From Bryobacteraceae bacterium (GTDB lineage: Bacteria; Acidobacteriota; Terriglobia; Bryobacterales; Bryobacteraceae): 54,842 bases of DNA. The stretch covers positions 1 through 54,842 of the forward strand of contig JASIAM010000069.1 in NCBI GenBank assembly GCA_030041985.1, in the 5' to 3' direction. Numbering within the stretch: the stretch's first letter is position 1; each line of letters starts with the position of its first letter. Under the pieces are notes generated by a model that saw only the letters and a list, made by a program, of their open reading frames with translations, was not told the DNA's origin and searched no databases. The position numbers were made by a program, and so were the translations under genes. Shown here in pieces: positions 17,768 through 27,072 of this stretch.

Positions 17768-19018
17768 TCACCGGAGAGCTGCATGACGAAACACGGGCGC
17801 GCCGGCGATCCAGGTTTCGCGCACGCTTTCGGCGCCGGCGAGTGTGAATATGGCAGCGAGCAGGTGCTCGGCGCTGGGAGCATGGCGGGCGACGGCGGCG
17901 AGCGGGCTTCGCTCGGGCGGGACCAGATAGACGAAATCGGCCGATTTGCCCGGAGCAAAATCGCCAATCTCGCGTTCGAGGCCGAGGGCTTTGGCGCCCG
18001 CGCGGGTTGATAGATACAGCAGATGCACGGGCGAGAGGGGAAAGCCACTATCTTGGGCGAGGCACTGGGTCAGGTAGGCTTGGAGAGCTTCCGTTAACAT
18101 TCCGAATCCGATGCCGGCACCGGCGTCGGTGCCCAGCGCGCAGTGGACTCCGGCGTCGAGATGCCGCCGCATGGGAAAGATGCCGCTGCGGAGGGCGGCG
18201 TTCGACGAAGGGCAATGCGCTACCGTACAGCCGGAAGCGGCCATGCGCGCGATTTCAGAAGGCGTGGAGTGGACACTATGGGCCATTACGGATTGCGGCC
18301 GCACCAGGTGGAATTGCTCGTAAACCGCGAGATAGTCCTGCGCCCACGGGAACAGGCGGGCGACTTGGGCGACCTCTTCGGCGTTTTCGTTGAGGTGCGT
18401 TTGAAAGCGCAGGTCCGGGTGCTCGGCCAGAAGCGTCTGGCACACTTCGAGGAGAGCTTCGGAGGTGGATACGGCAAACCGCGGTGTGACGGCGTAGAGA
18501 GACCTGCCCTTGCCATGAAAACAGGCGATGAGCTGCTTGTTCGCCTGGTAAGCCAGCTCGGCGGCCGTGTGGAGTTCGGGACGCAAGAGGCGGTCGGAAA
18601 TCACCAGGCCGCTGGCGATGCGCAATCCCGAGCGAGTCGCGGTTTCAAAGAGCGCGGCGACGGCGGGCGCAAAATGCGAGCCGAACACCAGCGCGGTGGT
18701 GGTGCCGTGGGAAAGGAGGGCGTACACAAACTCCGCCGCCACGGCCCGCGCGTATTCGGGCGATGCGAATTTCACTTCTTCAGGCAAGGTGTGGCGTTCG
18801 AGCCAATCGAGCAGCGAATATCCCAGGCCGCCAAGGATCCGAACCTGCGGATAGTGGACGTGGGTGTCGATCAATCCCGGGAGAAGAAAGCCGCCGCGCC
18901 AATCGCGCACGGGCGCATCGGGGTGGGCGTTGCGTAGGCCGGAGTAGTCACCACAGGCGACGATGCGTTCGTTTTCGACAAGCAGGCCGCCATCGGAGAA
19001 CGCCCCGAGCGCGCCCAC
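17768..19018 (-). CDS. guaD: Guanine deaminase (start region probably frameshifted)
   Basis: This amidohydrolase hydrolyses guanine to xanthine and ammonia. Metal-site motifs are LPGLIDTHVHYPQ (HxH), QTHLNENAEEV, MAHSVHSTPSE, VAHCPSSNAAL and LGTDAGAG. The frame is open from GTG 19018, but the family's N-terminus is encoded further upstream. ATG 19077 starts MSRQLFRAAIFHT in another frame, and PRNPFREVGALGAF continues in the main frame. The switch falls at ACCCGCG (minus strand, near 19036-19040); one extra C would rejoin them as FHTPRNPFREVGALGAF. So this is either a real single-base deletion in a C run or a sequence error. If real, translation must begin at GTG 19018 without the first strand. 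Confidence 0.85.
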   Translation of the reverse strand: MGALGAFSDGGLLVENERIVACGDYSGLRNAHPDAPVRDWRGGFLLPGLIDTHVHYPQVRILGGLGYSLLDWLERHTLPEEVKFASPEYARAVAAEFVYALLSHGTTTALVFGSHFAPAVAALFETATRSGLRIASGLVISDRLLRPELHTAAELAYQANKQLIACFHGKGRSLYAVTPRFAVSTSEALLEVCQTLLAEHPDLRFQTHLNENAEEVAQVARLFPWAQDYLAVYEQFHLVRPQSVMAHSVHSTPSEIARMAASGCTVAHCPSSNAALRSGIFPMRRHLDAGVHCALGTDAGAGIGFGMLTEALQAYLTQCLAQDSGFPLSPVHLLYLSTRAGAKALGLEREIGDFAPGKSADFVYLVPPERSPLAAVARHAPSAEHLLAAIFTLAGAESVRETWIAGAPVFRHAALR

Positions 19019-19287
19019 TTCGCGGAACGGATTGCGCGGGTGTGAAAGATGGCGGCGCGAAAGAGTTGGCGGCTCATAATCGCTCTAACTACAGGGTAGC
19101 GGCTTCTGTAATGGGAGAGTGATGTTTCGGGGACCGATTGAAGCCGGAGGCCACCGATGGGCTGTAGCTCCGCCGTTTACACAATTCCTGTTACAGCCTC
19201 GCACGGGACGGGCAAGACATGGGAAACATGGGAAATCACCTTCGTTGTAGCGCCGCCACTGCGGTTGTAGAATGGTTGCGATTCGTT

Positions 19288-20157
19288 ATGAAGACCATTT
19301 TGTGTGCGGCTCTTCTTGCGCTGGCATTTGTGCCAGTGCATGCTCAGTTTGCGGGTTCTATGACCGCTTCCGCCGGCGTGGACTTGTCCGGTAATTGGGC
19401 GCCCCTATTCCATGAGGATGGCCTCGAACGGGGCCAGGGTCCCGAACTGGTGAACTACGCCGGGCTGCCAATCTCCGACGGCGCGCGGCAATGGGCTTTG
19501 GCCTGGGACTCTTCCCGCCTCACCGTACCCCAGCATCAGTGCCAGGTGCACGTCGTATCCTATATCTATCGCGGACCGCTGAACCTGCACATCTGGGAAG
19601 AGCGCGACCCGAAATCACAGCGCGTCATCGCCCTCAAGCAGTACATCAGCACCTACGAGCAGAACCGCACCATCTGGATGGATGGCCGTCCGCATCCTCC
19701 GGATGTCGCGCCGCACACCTGGATGGGTTTTTCGACCGGTCACTGGGATGGCGATGTGTTGACAGTCTACACGACTCACATTAAAGAGGGTTGGATTCGC
19801 CGCAATGGCCTTCCCCAAAGTGACAGGGCCACCTTAACCGAGCACTTCATCCGGCACGGCGATTACATGACGCATGTCAGCATCGTGAAGGACCCGGTCT
19901 ATCTCACCGAGCCACTCGTGAAGACTCAAGATTTTCGACTGGTCTTACAAAATGGCTCGAACTGGCTCTATCCGTGCGAAGAAGTCGAGGAGATCGCCGG
20001 GCGCCCGCGCGGTGAAGTGCCCAATTACTTGCCGGGAAAAAATCCCTTCCTCCACGAGTACGCCGATAAGTACCACATCCCGCTCGAAGCGGCTTTGGGC
20101 GGCGCGGAAACCATGTACCCCGAATATGAGAAGAAGATCGAGAAGGGGGGCAAGTGA
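19288..20157 (+). CDS. Exported protein of unknown function
   Basis: This 289-residue protein has a clear signal peptide (MKTILCAALLALAFVPVHAQ). The frame could also start at 19219, but that would bury the signal, so ATG 19288 is preferred. The mature part has conserved-looking motifs VDLSGNWAPLFHED, TVPQHQCQVHVVSYIYRGP, WMGFSTGHWDGDVLTV and DYMTHVSIVKDPVYLTEP, and ends KNPFLHEYADKY. I recognise this as a type often seen in Acidobacteriota but know no function. The following metallo-beta-lactamase-fold gene overlaps its stop (TGATG), so the two are one operon and may act on the same periplasmic substrate (inference). Confidence 0.7.
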   Translation: MKTILCAALLALAFVPVHAQFAGSMTASAGVDLSGNWAPLFHEDGLERGQGPELVNYAGLPISDGARQWALAWDSSRLTVPQHQCQVHVVSYIYRGPLNLHIWEERDPKSQRVIALKQYISTYEQNRTIWMDGRPHPPDVAPHTWMGFSTGHWDGDVLTVYTTHIKEGWIRRNGLPQSDRATLTEHFIRHGDYMTHVSIVKDPVYLTEPLVKTQDFRLVLQNGSNWLYPCEEVEEIAGRPRGEVPNYLPGKNPFLHEYADKYHIPLEAALGGAETMYPEYEKKIEKGGK

Positions 20158-21164
20158 TGAAGCGACTCTCGATTTGCGCACTCTGCTGCGCGCTGTCGGC
20201 TGCCTTTGCACAAAACTCCGCTCCCGCCAATGTCAAATTGGAGGTGCTGCATGTGCAGGGGAATGTCTATATCATTGCCGGCGCAGGCGGAAATATCGCG
20301 GTGCAGATCGGCGACGAAGGCGTGCTGGTGGTGGACACCGGCCTTGCCGGAACCAGTGAGGCGGTGCTCGCCGAGATTCATAAGCTTTCGGACAAACCGC
20401 TGCAATATATTCTCAATACGCACTTCCATCCCGATCACACCGGCGGCAATGAAGCGATTCGCAAAGCGGGCACCACCATCACTGGAGCGAACGTTACTGG
20501 CAACCTCACCGACGCCGCTTCAGGCGCACAGATTATCGCGCATCTCAATGTACTGAATCGGATGAGCGCACCCACGGGCGAGCAATCGCCCACGCCTCCT
20601 GGCGCCTGGCCGACTGACACCGAATTCATCGGCAACCACAAGGATCTCTTCTTTAACGATGAGCCGATCCAGATGCTTTACCAGCCCAACGCCCACACCG
20701 ATGGCGACAGCCTGGTGTGGTTCCGCCGCTCGGATGTCATTGCGACGGGCGATATCTTTGTCACTACCAGTTATCCCTTTATCGACGTAGACCACGGCGG
20801 GAGTATTCAGGGCGAAATCGATGCCCTCAACAACATCATCGATATCACGGTGCCGAGACACGAAGAGGAAGGTGGAACGTATGTCATTCCGGGTCATGGG
20901 CGAGTCTGCGATGAGTGGGAAGTAGTGGAGTTTCGCGATATGGTGACCATTATTCGCGATCGGGTGCAGGCGGAGATCAAAGCCGGAAAGACGCTGGCGC
21001 AGATTAAAGAGGACCACCTGACGCGCGACTACGATGCCCGGTACGACACCAAAACCGGATTCGGAAGCGCCAACCAGTTTCTGGAATCGATATACAAGAG
21101 CCTCACTGGGAAGTCAGGGGCCGGGAGCCAGGGGCCGGGAGCCGGGGTGTCGAAGGTGCGCTGA
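20157..21164 (+). CDS. Exported metallo-beta-lactamase-fold hydrolase
   Basis: The product has 335 residues with a signal peptide (MKRLSICALCCALSAAFAQ). The MBL fold shows VLVVDTGLAGTSEA and the zinc motif THFHPDHTGG (HxHxDH). Further histidines follow in LYQPNAHTDGDSLVWF and YVIPGHGRVCDEWE, the usual third and later ligands. The ATG at 20157 overlaps the previous stop; a GTG just before it is an alternative. The substrate is not evident; proteins of this type include periplasmic hydrolases and quinoprotein-associated relatives as well as lactamases. The last ~15 residues (GAGSQGPGAGVSKVR) come from a GC-rich repeat shared with the lysS tail. Confidence 0.85.
   Translation: MKRLSICALCCALSAAFAQNSAPANVKLEVLHVQGNVYIIAGAGGNIAVQIGDEGVLVVDTGLAGTSEAVLAEIHKLSDKPLQYILNTHFHPDHTGGNEAIRKAGTTITGANVTGNLTDAASGAQIIAHLNVLNRMSAPTGEQSPTPPGAWPTDTEFIGNHKDLFFNDEPIQMLYQPNAHTDGDSLVWFRRSDVIATGDIFVTTSYPFIDVDHGGSIQGEIDALNNIIDITVPRHEEEGGTYVIPGHGRVCDEWEVVEFRDMVTIIRDRVQAEIKAGKTLAQIKEDHLTRDYDARYDTKTGFGSANQFLESIYKSLTGKSGAGSQGPGAGVSKVR
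21117..21147 (+). repeat. GC-rich GGGAGCC repeat in the MBL gene tail
   Basis: Two tandem GGGGCCGGGAGCC units, the first extended to GGGGCCGGGAGCCAGG, which is identical to 11333-11348 in lysS. The repeat supplies the last residues of the MBL-fold protein. Confidence 0.6.
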
Positions 21165-21303
21165 CGCGCTGGGAATACGGACCACGACCAAGTCTCATCC
21201 CATGTTTACCCCTACGTGAGCCGCCTTTCTTTAGATCGATAGTACTGAACAGTTTTGGGCGCTGTTGACGAATAACGTATGTTTAAGTACACTACTAATT
21301 TCC

Positions 21304-24300
21304 ATGCGCCCGTTCTATCTGCCTGGTTACGTTTTTCTTACAGCCGTACTGCTTCCCGTTGCCGCCCAAGGCCAAGTAAGTGGTGGTTCCGGCGGTCCTC
21401 CCCCGCCCCCTCTACCCAGCGGCTGCACGATCAACACGGGCAGCTCCCCGAATCTCCGTTCCGAGTCCATGACCGAAGCGGTCAGCGATCTCGTATTCGC
21501 CTGTCAGCAAATGCCCTCGCTTTCGCCCGGCCAGCCTGCGCCGCAAGTCAACATCACCGTCACGTTGCCGGTGCCTGTGACGAGCCGTCTCTTGAACGGC
21601 AATGTATCGGAGGCGCTACTACTGATCGATGATCCCAACTCCGGTCTCAGTGCGCCCATACCGGGCTTCGGCCCGACCGAACCGTTCACGGTTTGCACCA
21701 CCCCGCTCACCGGTTGCCCAGCCTGGGCCCAGCAGGTCACAATCCAGAATGGCTTAGGCAGCACCACCTATGCAGTAGCTGTCAACAGCCCCACCGCCAG
21801 CGCATCGCCCGCCAATGCCGCCCCCAATGTCTACCAGGGCATTGTCAGCGGCAACCAAGTCAGTTTCTATGGCATACCAGTGTTGCCCCCCGGAACCAAC
21901 AGCGAGCGCGTCTTGCGCATCACCAACATCCGCATCAACGCCAGCGCCCTTCCAGTTGGCACGGCCGTTCAAGCTTCGGTATCCGTGTCCGACCCGGCTG
22001 CCTTACCGCTACTGAGCGCCCCGGTGCAAACCGTCGGAAGTACGTACTCGAGCCTCTCCGCATCTGTTGACACGCCCGGTGACTTTTCAGCGTGCAATGC
22101 GTCAACTCTGCAGCAGGCGACGATTCTTTCCTATGCTGCTTCCAGTCCCCCCAATCCCGGTCCCGTTGATTCCTCCCCCGCTACCTTCAGAACCCGCATG
22201 GATCCGGCCGCCGTGGGTTCGACCTCCACGCCGTTCGCGTCGCTGGCGCAAGACGTCCCCGGCACCGTCTATAACGCGGAATCCGATTTCACCTTGGCTG
22301 TGCCCGGCAGCGCTCCTGCCGGTTTGGCCGATTTCGGCACCCGTTTCAAAGCCGTTTTCAACAACGTCCCTACGGGCGTGCGACTCTTCGTATCCACCAC
22401 GAATGTGGTCCTCCAGGCCGGCACTGGCCTATTCGCCAGTCCCCAATTCCCGGCGACGCAACTCGTCACTGGTGAAACCACCCCCTACGCGGTTCCAGCC
22501 GCAAGCGCTCAAGTCCCTGGTAGCAATATCAGCGTAGTCGAGATCACACCGGCCGCCGGCTCCCATACGGCAACCGCCGTCTGGGAAGTAGTCGGGTATT
22601 CCACCAGCCTCCAATTCGCAGTCTATGTCACCAACACCGCAGGCTCGATAGTCCCGGGCACGACCACCGTCAATCTCAGCTACGCCCCCACTACCGGCAC
22701 GACTATCCCCCGCTTCATCGATACGTCCACTCCCCTTTCTGCCTTTTCAATAACCTCAGGATGCCAGTCCCCCAGCACTGTCACGCTAACGGCCTCTCCG
22801 AATCCGTCCGTATGGGGCCAACCAGTCACCCTGACTGCCACCGTGCCCGCCGGCGCCACCGGCACCGTTTCATTCTTCCAGGGTCTGAACACACCCCTCG
22901 GGACTCCGGTGCCTCTCAGCGGCAACACCGCCAGCGTCACGTTTTCCTCGCTGCCCGCGCTACAGTACAGCGGCACCACCTCGGTCTTGGCCGTTTATAA
23001 CGGCGATGGTAACTTCCTCAGTTCGACCAGCAATCAAGCCTCGCTCACCATAAACAAGGCGGCCACAACCACCGTAGTCACTCCCTCGCCCGATCGCTCT
23101 ATAGTCACAGCCACCGTCACTGCGAACCCACCCGGCAGTGGCGTCCCTACCGGAACGGTCAGTTTCTTCGATGGCCCAACCCAACTGGGAAGCGCGCCAC
23201 TGATGCAGCAAGGCAGTCTTGGAGCGTTTGCCACTTGGAACGTTACCACAGCGAACGACAGCATCACCGCGCTCTATGCGGGAGACTCGAACTTCCTCTC
23301 CAGCACCTCTGCAACCGTGCCGCTCCACGGCGGTCCGCTGAGCTGCGCTGCTACCACCGGCGATCTTCCGTTAGTGCGCTCTGAAGGCATCACGGAGATA
23401 ATTGGCGATGTTGTCATTGATTGCGCCGGCGGAGCAGCGCTCACCCCGGGCCAGCCGGTTCCGCGCGTCAATATCACGCTGACCCTGCCCGCCTCTGTCA
23501 CCAACCGCTTGCTCGACGGTAACGCTTCCGACGCGCTGCTGCTACTGGACGAACCTAACGCGAGCCTGGAAACTCCCGTCCCCACCTACGTTCCCGGCTT
23601 CGGCTCCGAGGAACCATTCACAATCTGCACTACGCCACTCACCGGGTGCGCCGCCTGGGCGCAGTCGGCCACCGGCCTCTTAAATCAGACTTATCAGGTT
23701 GCCGTAAACTCTCCAACGGCCAGCGCTACAGCAGGCAACGGGGCGCCGAATGTTTACCAGGGTATCGTCAGCGGGAATCAGGTCACCTTCTATGGCGTCC
23801 CGGTTCTCCCGCCAGTCGTCGGTGCTCGTATCCTGCGAATCACCAACGTTCGCATCGACGCCACCCATCTGCCTGTCCCCGTGACGCCCTCCATCGCCGT
23901 GTCGAACACGACCGTCCTGCCAATCAATGGCCAGACTATCGTTCCCGTCTACGCCGGTCCCAGTCTCACAACCTCGGCTGCCACCCCTACAGCCGTTGCC
24001 TGCGATTCGCAAACGCTTCAGCAGGCTACCGTTCTCAACTTCACCGAAAGTAGCACTTTCTACTCCAGTGCCTTCAAGCCGCGCCTCGACCCGACCGCCG
24101 CAAGCCAGAGCGTTCCCGGCATCCTCTACCAGAGCGAGTCAGGCCTCCTGGTCCCCATCTCCAGCGGCATTACCGCTGGACTAGCCGATTTCGGTACCCG
24201 CCTGAAAGCCGTCTTCCACAACGTCCCCTCCGGCGTCCGCTTATTTGTCTCGCTCACCAATGTGACAACCGATTCCAACGGCACGGTCACCGGCTCTGTA

Positions 24301-25920
24301 CCCCAACCGCTGTCCTCCGACACCAGTCTCGCCTTCGCGGAAATGGTCACGAGCGAGACGGCAGCCTTCTCTCCTGCTTCGCCCACTGCCCAAGCCTCTG
24401 TAAGTAATGTCAGTCTGGTTGAGATTACGCCTGCGGCCGGAAGCACTACCGCTACTGCCGTCTGGGAAGTACGCAACGAAAGGTTAGGCCTCTTCACCAC
24501 TGACAGCTTACAGTTCGCAGTCTTCGTCTCCACTCCCGGCGCCGCCTCCAGCGCGACGGGCACCGTGAACCTCAGCTACGCTCCGACCGGCTCCGTGTCT
24601 ACCATCCCTCGTTTCCTCGACACCTCTTCTCCCACTCCCGCTATCAACCTCTCTTGCCCTATCTATGTGCCGCCGGTCCTCACGCTAACCAGCAGTCAGA
24701 ACCCGTCCACCTTCGGACAAGCGGTCACCTTTACCTTTTCAATGACGCCTCCCGGTACCGCCGCTCCCGTACAGTTCTACGACGGAACCACACTCCTGGG
24801 CTCCGCCACTCTGAACAACGGCCAAGCCTCCTTTACCACGTTAGCTCTGCTCCCCGGCTCCCACGCCATTAGTGCCACTTACAATGGCCTGTCCACGAGC
24901 TTTGGCCAAGTCGTCAACGGCCTCGCTCCCACCGTAACGCTGACCGTCAGCAACACCGCGCCAACTGTCGGCCAGTCGCTCATACTCACCGCCCAACTCG
25001 GTCCTACTCCTCCCTCCGGAGTACCCGCACCCACCGGCCAGATCCAGTTCCGCGATGCCGGCCTCTCCGTTGGCACTGCAACCCTCGCATCTGGCGCAGC
25101 TTCCTTCACCGCGAGCAATCTCACCCCAGGCGTTCACTCGTTCATGGCCATCTATCCGGGCGATCAGTATTGGGCCGCAGGCCATTCCACAACGCTCAAT
25201 ATCACAGTCACTCCGCCTGCTCTCCAACTGACCAACGCCGCTACCAACCTGTCCACCTTCGCCCCCGATGAGCTTGTCAGCATGTTCAATGTGATCGGGT
25301 TGAACGGCAGCACGGGAGCGACCCTGCCTCTTAGCACTTCTCTAGCGGGAGTCTCCATCGCCGTCAAAGACAGCTCCGGCGCCCAGCGCCCGGCCCTTCT
25401 TTATGGCGCCTTCGCCGCCGCCGGACAGGTGAACTTCGTAGTCCCGGCGGGCACCGCCGCAGGCGCAGCCACCGTTCTGACGGCAGTGCCATCGGGACCG
25501 AATCAATCTACCCAGATCACCATCGGCAATGTGGCCCCTGGTATCTTTACCGCCAATCAAAATGGCCAAGGGACCTTCGCCGGACAGATTGTGTATGTCA
25601 ACACCGATGGTTCCCAGACCGTCGTCGAATCAGCGGCTCTCTCCGGTACGGCATTCGCTGCCACGCCTATCAATCTCTCTTCCGGGACCAGCGCTGTGTT
25701 CCTGCAGCTCTACGGCACCGGCCTCCGGCACGCCACCAGCCTCACTGCCACCGTGAACGGAACCAGTGTGCCTACCGTATATGCCGCCCAAGGCGCCTAT
25801 CCCGGACTTGACCAGGTCAATCTTCAAATTCCAACCACCTTGGCCGGCGCCGGTACTGTCAACATCGTCATCACTGCCGATGGCCAGACCGCAAATGCCG
25901 TCACAGCCCTCATTCAATAG
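21304..25920 (+). CDS. Large exported protein with duplicated module, Ig-like repeats and TIGR03437-type C-terminus
   Basis: The product has ~1539 residues counted from ATG 21304, giving a signal peptide MRPFYLPGYVFLTAVLLPVA; a start at 21265 is possible. After a Pro-rich stretch there is a ~460-residue module (LRSESMTEAVSDLVFACQ … TTIPRFIDTSTPLSAF) that recurs in diverged form after ~680 (LVRSEGITEIIGDVVIDCAG … STIPRFLDTSSPTPAI). Each copy is followed by Ig-like repeats of the Big_3 type (TVSFFQGLNTPLGTPVPLSG, GQIQFRDAGLSVGTATLASG). The last ~220 residues are the Solibacter-type domain (TNLSTFAPDELVSMFNVIGL, VYAAQGAYPGLDQVNLQIPT). It is probably a surface or adhesion protein. It has no visible anchor and no strong ribosome site. 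Confidence 0.8.
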   Translation: MRPFYLPGYVFLTAVLLPVAAQGQVSGGSGGPPPPPLPSGCTINTGSSPNLRSESMTEAVSDLVFACQQMPSLSPGQPAPQVNITVTLPVPVTSRLLNGNVSEALLLIDDPNSGLSAPIPGFGPTEPFTVCTTPLTGCPAWAQQVTIQNGLGSTTYAVAVNSPTASASPANAAPNVYQGIVSGNQVSFYGIPVLPPGTNSERVLRITNIRINASALPVGTAVQASVSVSDPAALPLLSAPVQTVGSTYSSLSASVDTPGDFSACNASTLQQATILSYAASSPPNPGPVDSSPATFRTRMDPAAVGSTSTPFASLAQDVPGTVYNAESDFTLAVPGSAPAGLADFGTRFKAVFNNVPTGVRLFVSTTNVVLQAGTGLFASPQFPATQLVTGETTPYAVPAASAQVPGSNISVVEITPAAGSHTATAVWEVVGYSTSLQFAVYVTNTAGSIVPGTTTVNLSYAPTTGTTIPRFIDTSTPLSAFSITSGCQSPSTVTLTASPNPSVWGQPVTLTATVPAGATGTVSFFQGLNTPLGTPVPLSGNTASVTFSSLPALQYSGTTSVLAVYNGDGNFLSSTSNQASLTINKAATTTVVTPSPDRSIVTATVTANPPGSGVPTGTVSFFDGPTQLGSAPLMQQGSLGAFATWNVTTANDSITALYAGDSNFLSSTSATVPLHGGPLSCAATTGDLPLVRSEGITEIIGDVVIDCAGGAALTPGQPVPRVNITLTLPASVTNRLLDGNASDALLLLDEPNASLETPVPTYVPGFGSEEPFTICTTPLTGCAAWAQSATGLLNQTYQVAVNSPTASATAGNGAPNVYQGIVSGNQVTFYGVPVLPPVVGARILRITNVRIDATHLPVPVTPSIAVSNTTVLPINGQTIVPVYAGPSLTTSAATPTAVACDSQTLQQATVLNFTESSTFYSSAFKPRLDPTAASQSVPGILYQSESGLLVPISSGITAGLADFGTRLKAVFHNVPSGVRLFVSLTNVTTDSNGTVTGSVPQPLSSDTSLAFAEMVTSETAAFSPASPTAQASVSNVSLVEITPAAGSTTATAVWEVRNERLGLFTTDSLQFAVFVSTPGAASSATGTVNLSYAPTGSVSTIPRFLDTSSPTPAINLSCPIYVPPVLTLTSSQNPSTFGQAVTFTFSMTPPGTAAPVQFYDGTTLLGSATLNNGQASFTTLALLPGSHAISATYNGLSTSFGQVVNGLAPTVTLTVSNTAPTVGQSLILTAQLGPTPPSGVPAPTGQIQFRDAGLSVGTATLASGAASFTASNLTPGVHSFMAIYPGDQYWAAGHSTTLNITVTPPALQLTNAATNLSTFAPDELVSMFNVIGLNGSTGATLPLSTSLAGVSIAVKDSSGAQRPALLYGAFAAAGQVNFVVPAGTAAGAATVLTAVPSGPNQSTQITIGNVAPGIFTANQNGQGTFAGQIVYVNTDGSQTVVESAALSGTAFAATPINLSSGTSAVFLQLYGTGLRHATSLTATVNGTSVPTVYAAQGAYPGLDQVNLQIPTTLAGAGTVNIVITADGQTANAVTALIQ

Positions 25921-25943
25921 GTGGGCAGGTTTGGCAGCATGCC

Positions 25944-25957
25944 GAATGCGAGCATTC
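25944..25957. promoter_or_regulatory. Palindrome upstream of the cupin gene
   Basis: GAATGC and GCATTC form a perfect six-base inverted pair around GA, 37 bases before the likely -10 box of the cupin gene. The loop is too short for a hairpin, so a protein-binding dyad is more likely. No known operator is recognised. Confidence 0.3.
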
Positions 25958-25993
25958 ATACGGGACAACACCCACGCGCACTATTGCGGGCTG

Positions 25994-26024
25994 TACAATG
26001 ACTCTTCCGCTAACTAGGAGGTGA
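25994..26024 (+). promoter_or_regulatory. Likely -10 box and near-perfect ribosome site of the cupin gene
   Basis: TACAAT (25994-25999) fits a -10 hexamer. AGGAGGTGA (26016-26024), a full match to the 16S 3' end, directly precedes the ATG at 26026. This is the strongest ribosome site in the window, though very close to the start. Confidence 0.45.
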
Positions 26025-26025
26025 C

Positions 26026-26463
26026 ATGAAAGCATTGCTCGCCAGTCTGATTCTAGCCGCCGCCGCGACCGTGATGACAGGCGCGGGAAGCGGCGCGGCC
26101 TCGGTAACCTTCGTCGATCACGAAAAAGTGGCTGCTTCCCTCGCCAAGGGAGGCGAGCTGGCTAAAGCTCCGGACCTGACTGTGCTGGGCGCGCATCGCA
26201 GTGGCGCCGGGCAGGTAGAAGTGCACGATAAGGAAACCGATGTGATGTACGTGATCGACGGCGCCGCGACGATCGTGACCGGCGGCACTATGATCGGAGG
26301 CAAGGTCACCGCACCGGGGCAGTGGCGCGGCAAGGAAATTGAGGGGGGGCACGCACAGCATCTTGTCAAAGGCGACGTTATGGTGATTCCGGCCGGTATT
26401 CCGCATTGGTTCAAGGAAGTTCCTCAATCCATCAGCTACTATGTAGTAAAAGTGATCAAGTAA
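26026..26463 (+). CDS. Exported cupin-domain protein
   Basis: This 145-residue protein has a signal peptide (MKALLASLILAAAATVMTG). A single cupin barrel contains AGQVEVHDKETDVMYVIDGA and LVKGDVMVIPAGIPHWFKEV. The His and Glu of the first motif and the His of GIPHW are the likely metal ligands. A substrate cannot be assigned; small secreted cupins can be isomerases, dioxygenases or binding proteins. It faces (converges with) the ChrR-like anti-sigma gene, which also carries a cupin. A shared small-molecule signal is possible but is only inference from proximity. Confidence 0.8.
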   Translation: MKALLASLILAAAATVMTGAGSGAASVTFVDHEKVAASLAKGGELAKAPDLTVLGAHRSGAGQVEVHDKETDVMYVIDGAATIVTGGTMIGGKVTAPGQWRGKEIEGGHAQHLVKGDVMVIPAGIPHWFKEVPQSISYYVVKVIK

Positions 26464-26490
26464 GCCGGGGCCTGTCCAAGCACGGAGAGT

Positions 26491-27072
26491 TCAAAGTAAT
26501 ACGTCTCTGGTCGAAGTGAGGAGCACGCAGGTGCAACCGGTGTCGCTCCATACACGATGATCGACGCTGCCAGCCTCGGCCCGGATGTAATCGCCCGGAG
26601 AAAGCCTCTTGTCATCTATCCACAGCTCTCCGTGAAGCAGATGGAGTTCTTCCCTTACCGCATGGCGGTGAGGTGGATAGTCGGTTCCAGGCTCAAGCCG
26701 TACCAACATAGTAACGCCGGCGCTCTCCGTATCAGCCGCGAGCACTTGGCAAGAGATGCCAGGCGCGACTGCTTCCCATTCCGGTTTATTCTGCAATTCT
26801 AACGGTGGAAAGACCGGCGATTTTCCTGTCTGTTCTGAGATCCGGTGGGCGAGCCGCCCCCAGAGCGATACGGATGGCCGCAGAATATCGGTGGGCCAAA
26901 AGACGAAGGAATCCACAATCGGACGAAGCGTCTCGATCTCCTGGCGGCAATCAGCGCACGAGGAGATCCAATTCTCCACTACAGGAATTTCGTTCGCGGG
27001 GAGAGCCTTTAAAGCATACAAGAACACCAAATCCAGGTGCTCTCGATCATGTTGACCAGATTTCGAATTCAT
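26491..27072 (-). CDS. ChrR-like anti-sigma factor with cupin domain
   Basis: The 193-residue protein has an N-terminal anti-sigma region (HLDLVFLYALKALPANEIPV, then ENWISSCADCRQE). Its C-terminal ChrR-type cupin contains DYPPHRHAVREELHLLHGEL and SPGDYIRAEAGSVDHRVWSD, with the expected His/Glu metal ligands. In the ZAS zinc motif (HxxxCxxC) the two cysteines are present, but Trp stands where His is expected (WISSCADC). The start overlaps the sigma gene's stop by ATGA, so the pair is co-translated. ChrR proteins hold ECF sigma factors inactive and release them on oxidative signals such as singlet oxygen. That signal is known for relatives, not shown here. Confidence 0.8.
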   Translation of the reverse strand: MNSKSGQHDREHLDLVFLYALKALPANEIPVVENWISSCADCRQEIETLRPIVDSFVFWPTDILRPSVSLWGRLAHRISEQTGKSPVFPPLELQNKPEWEAVAPGISCQVLAADTESAGVTMLVRLEPGTDYPPHRHAVREELHLLHGELWIDDKRLSPGDYIRAEAGSVDHRVWSDTGCTCVLLTSTRDVLL

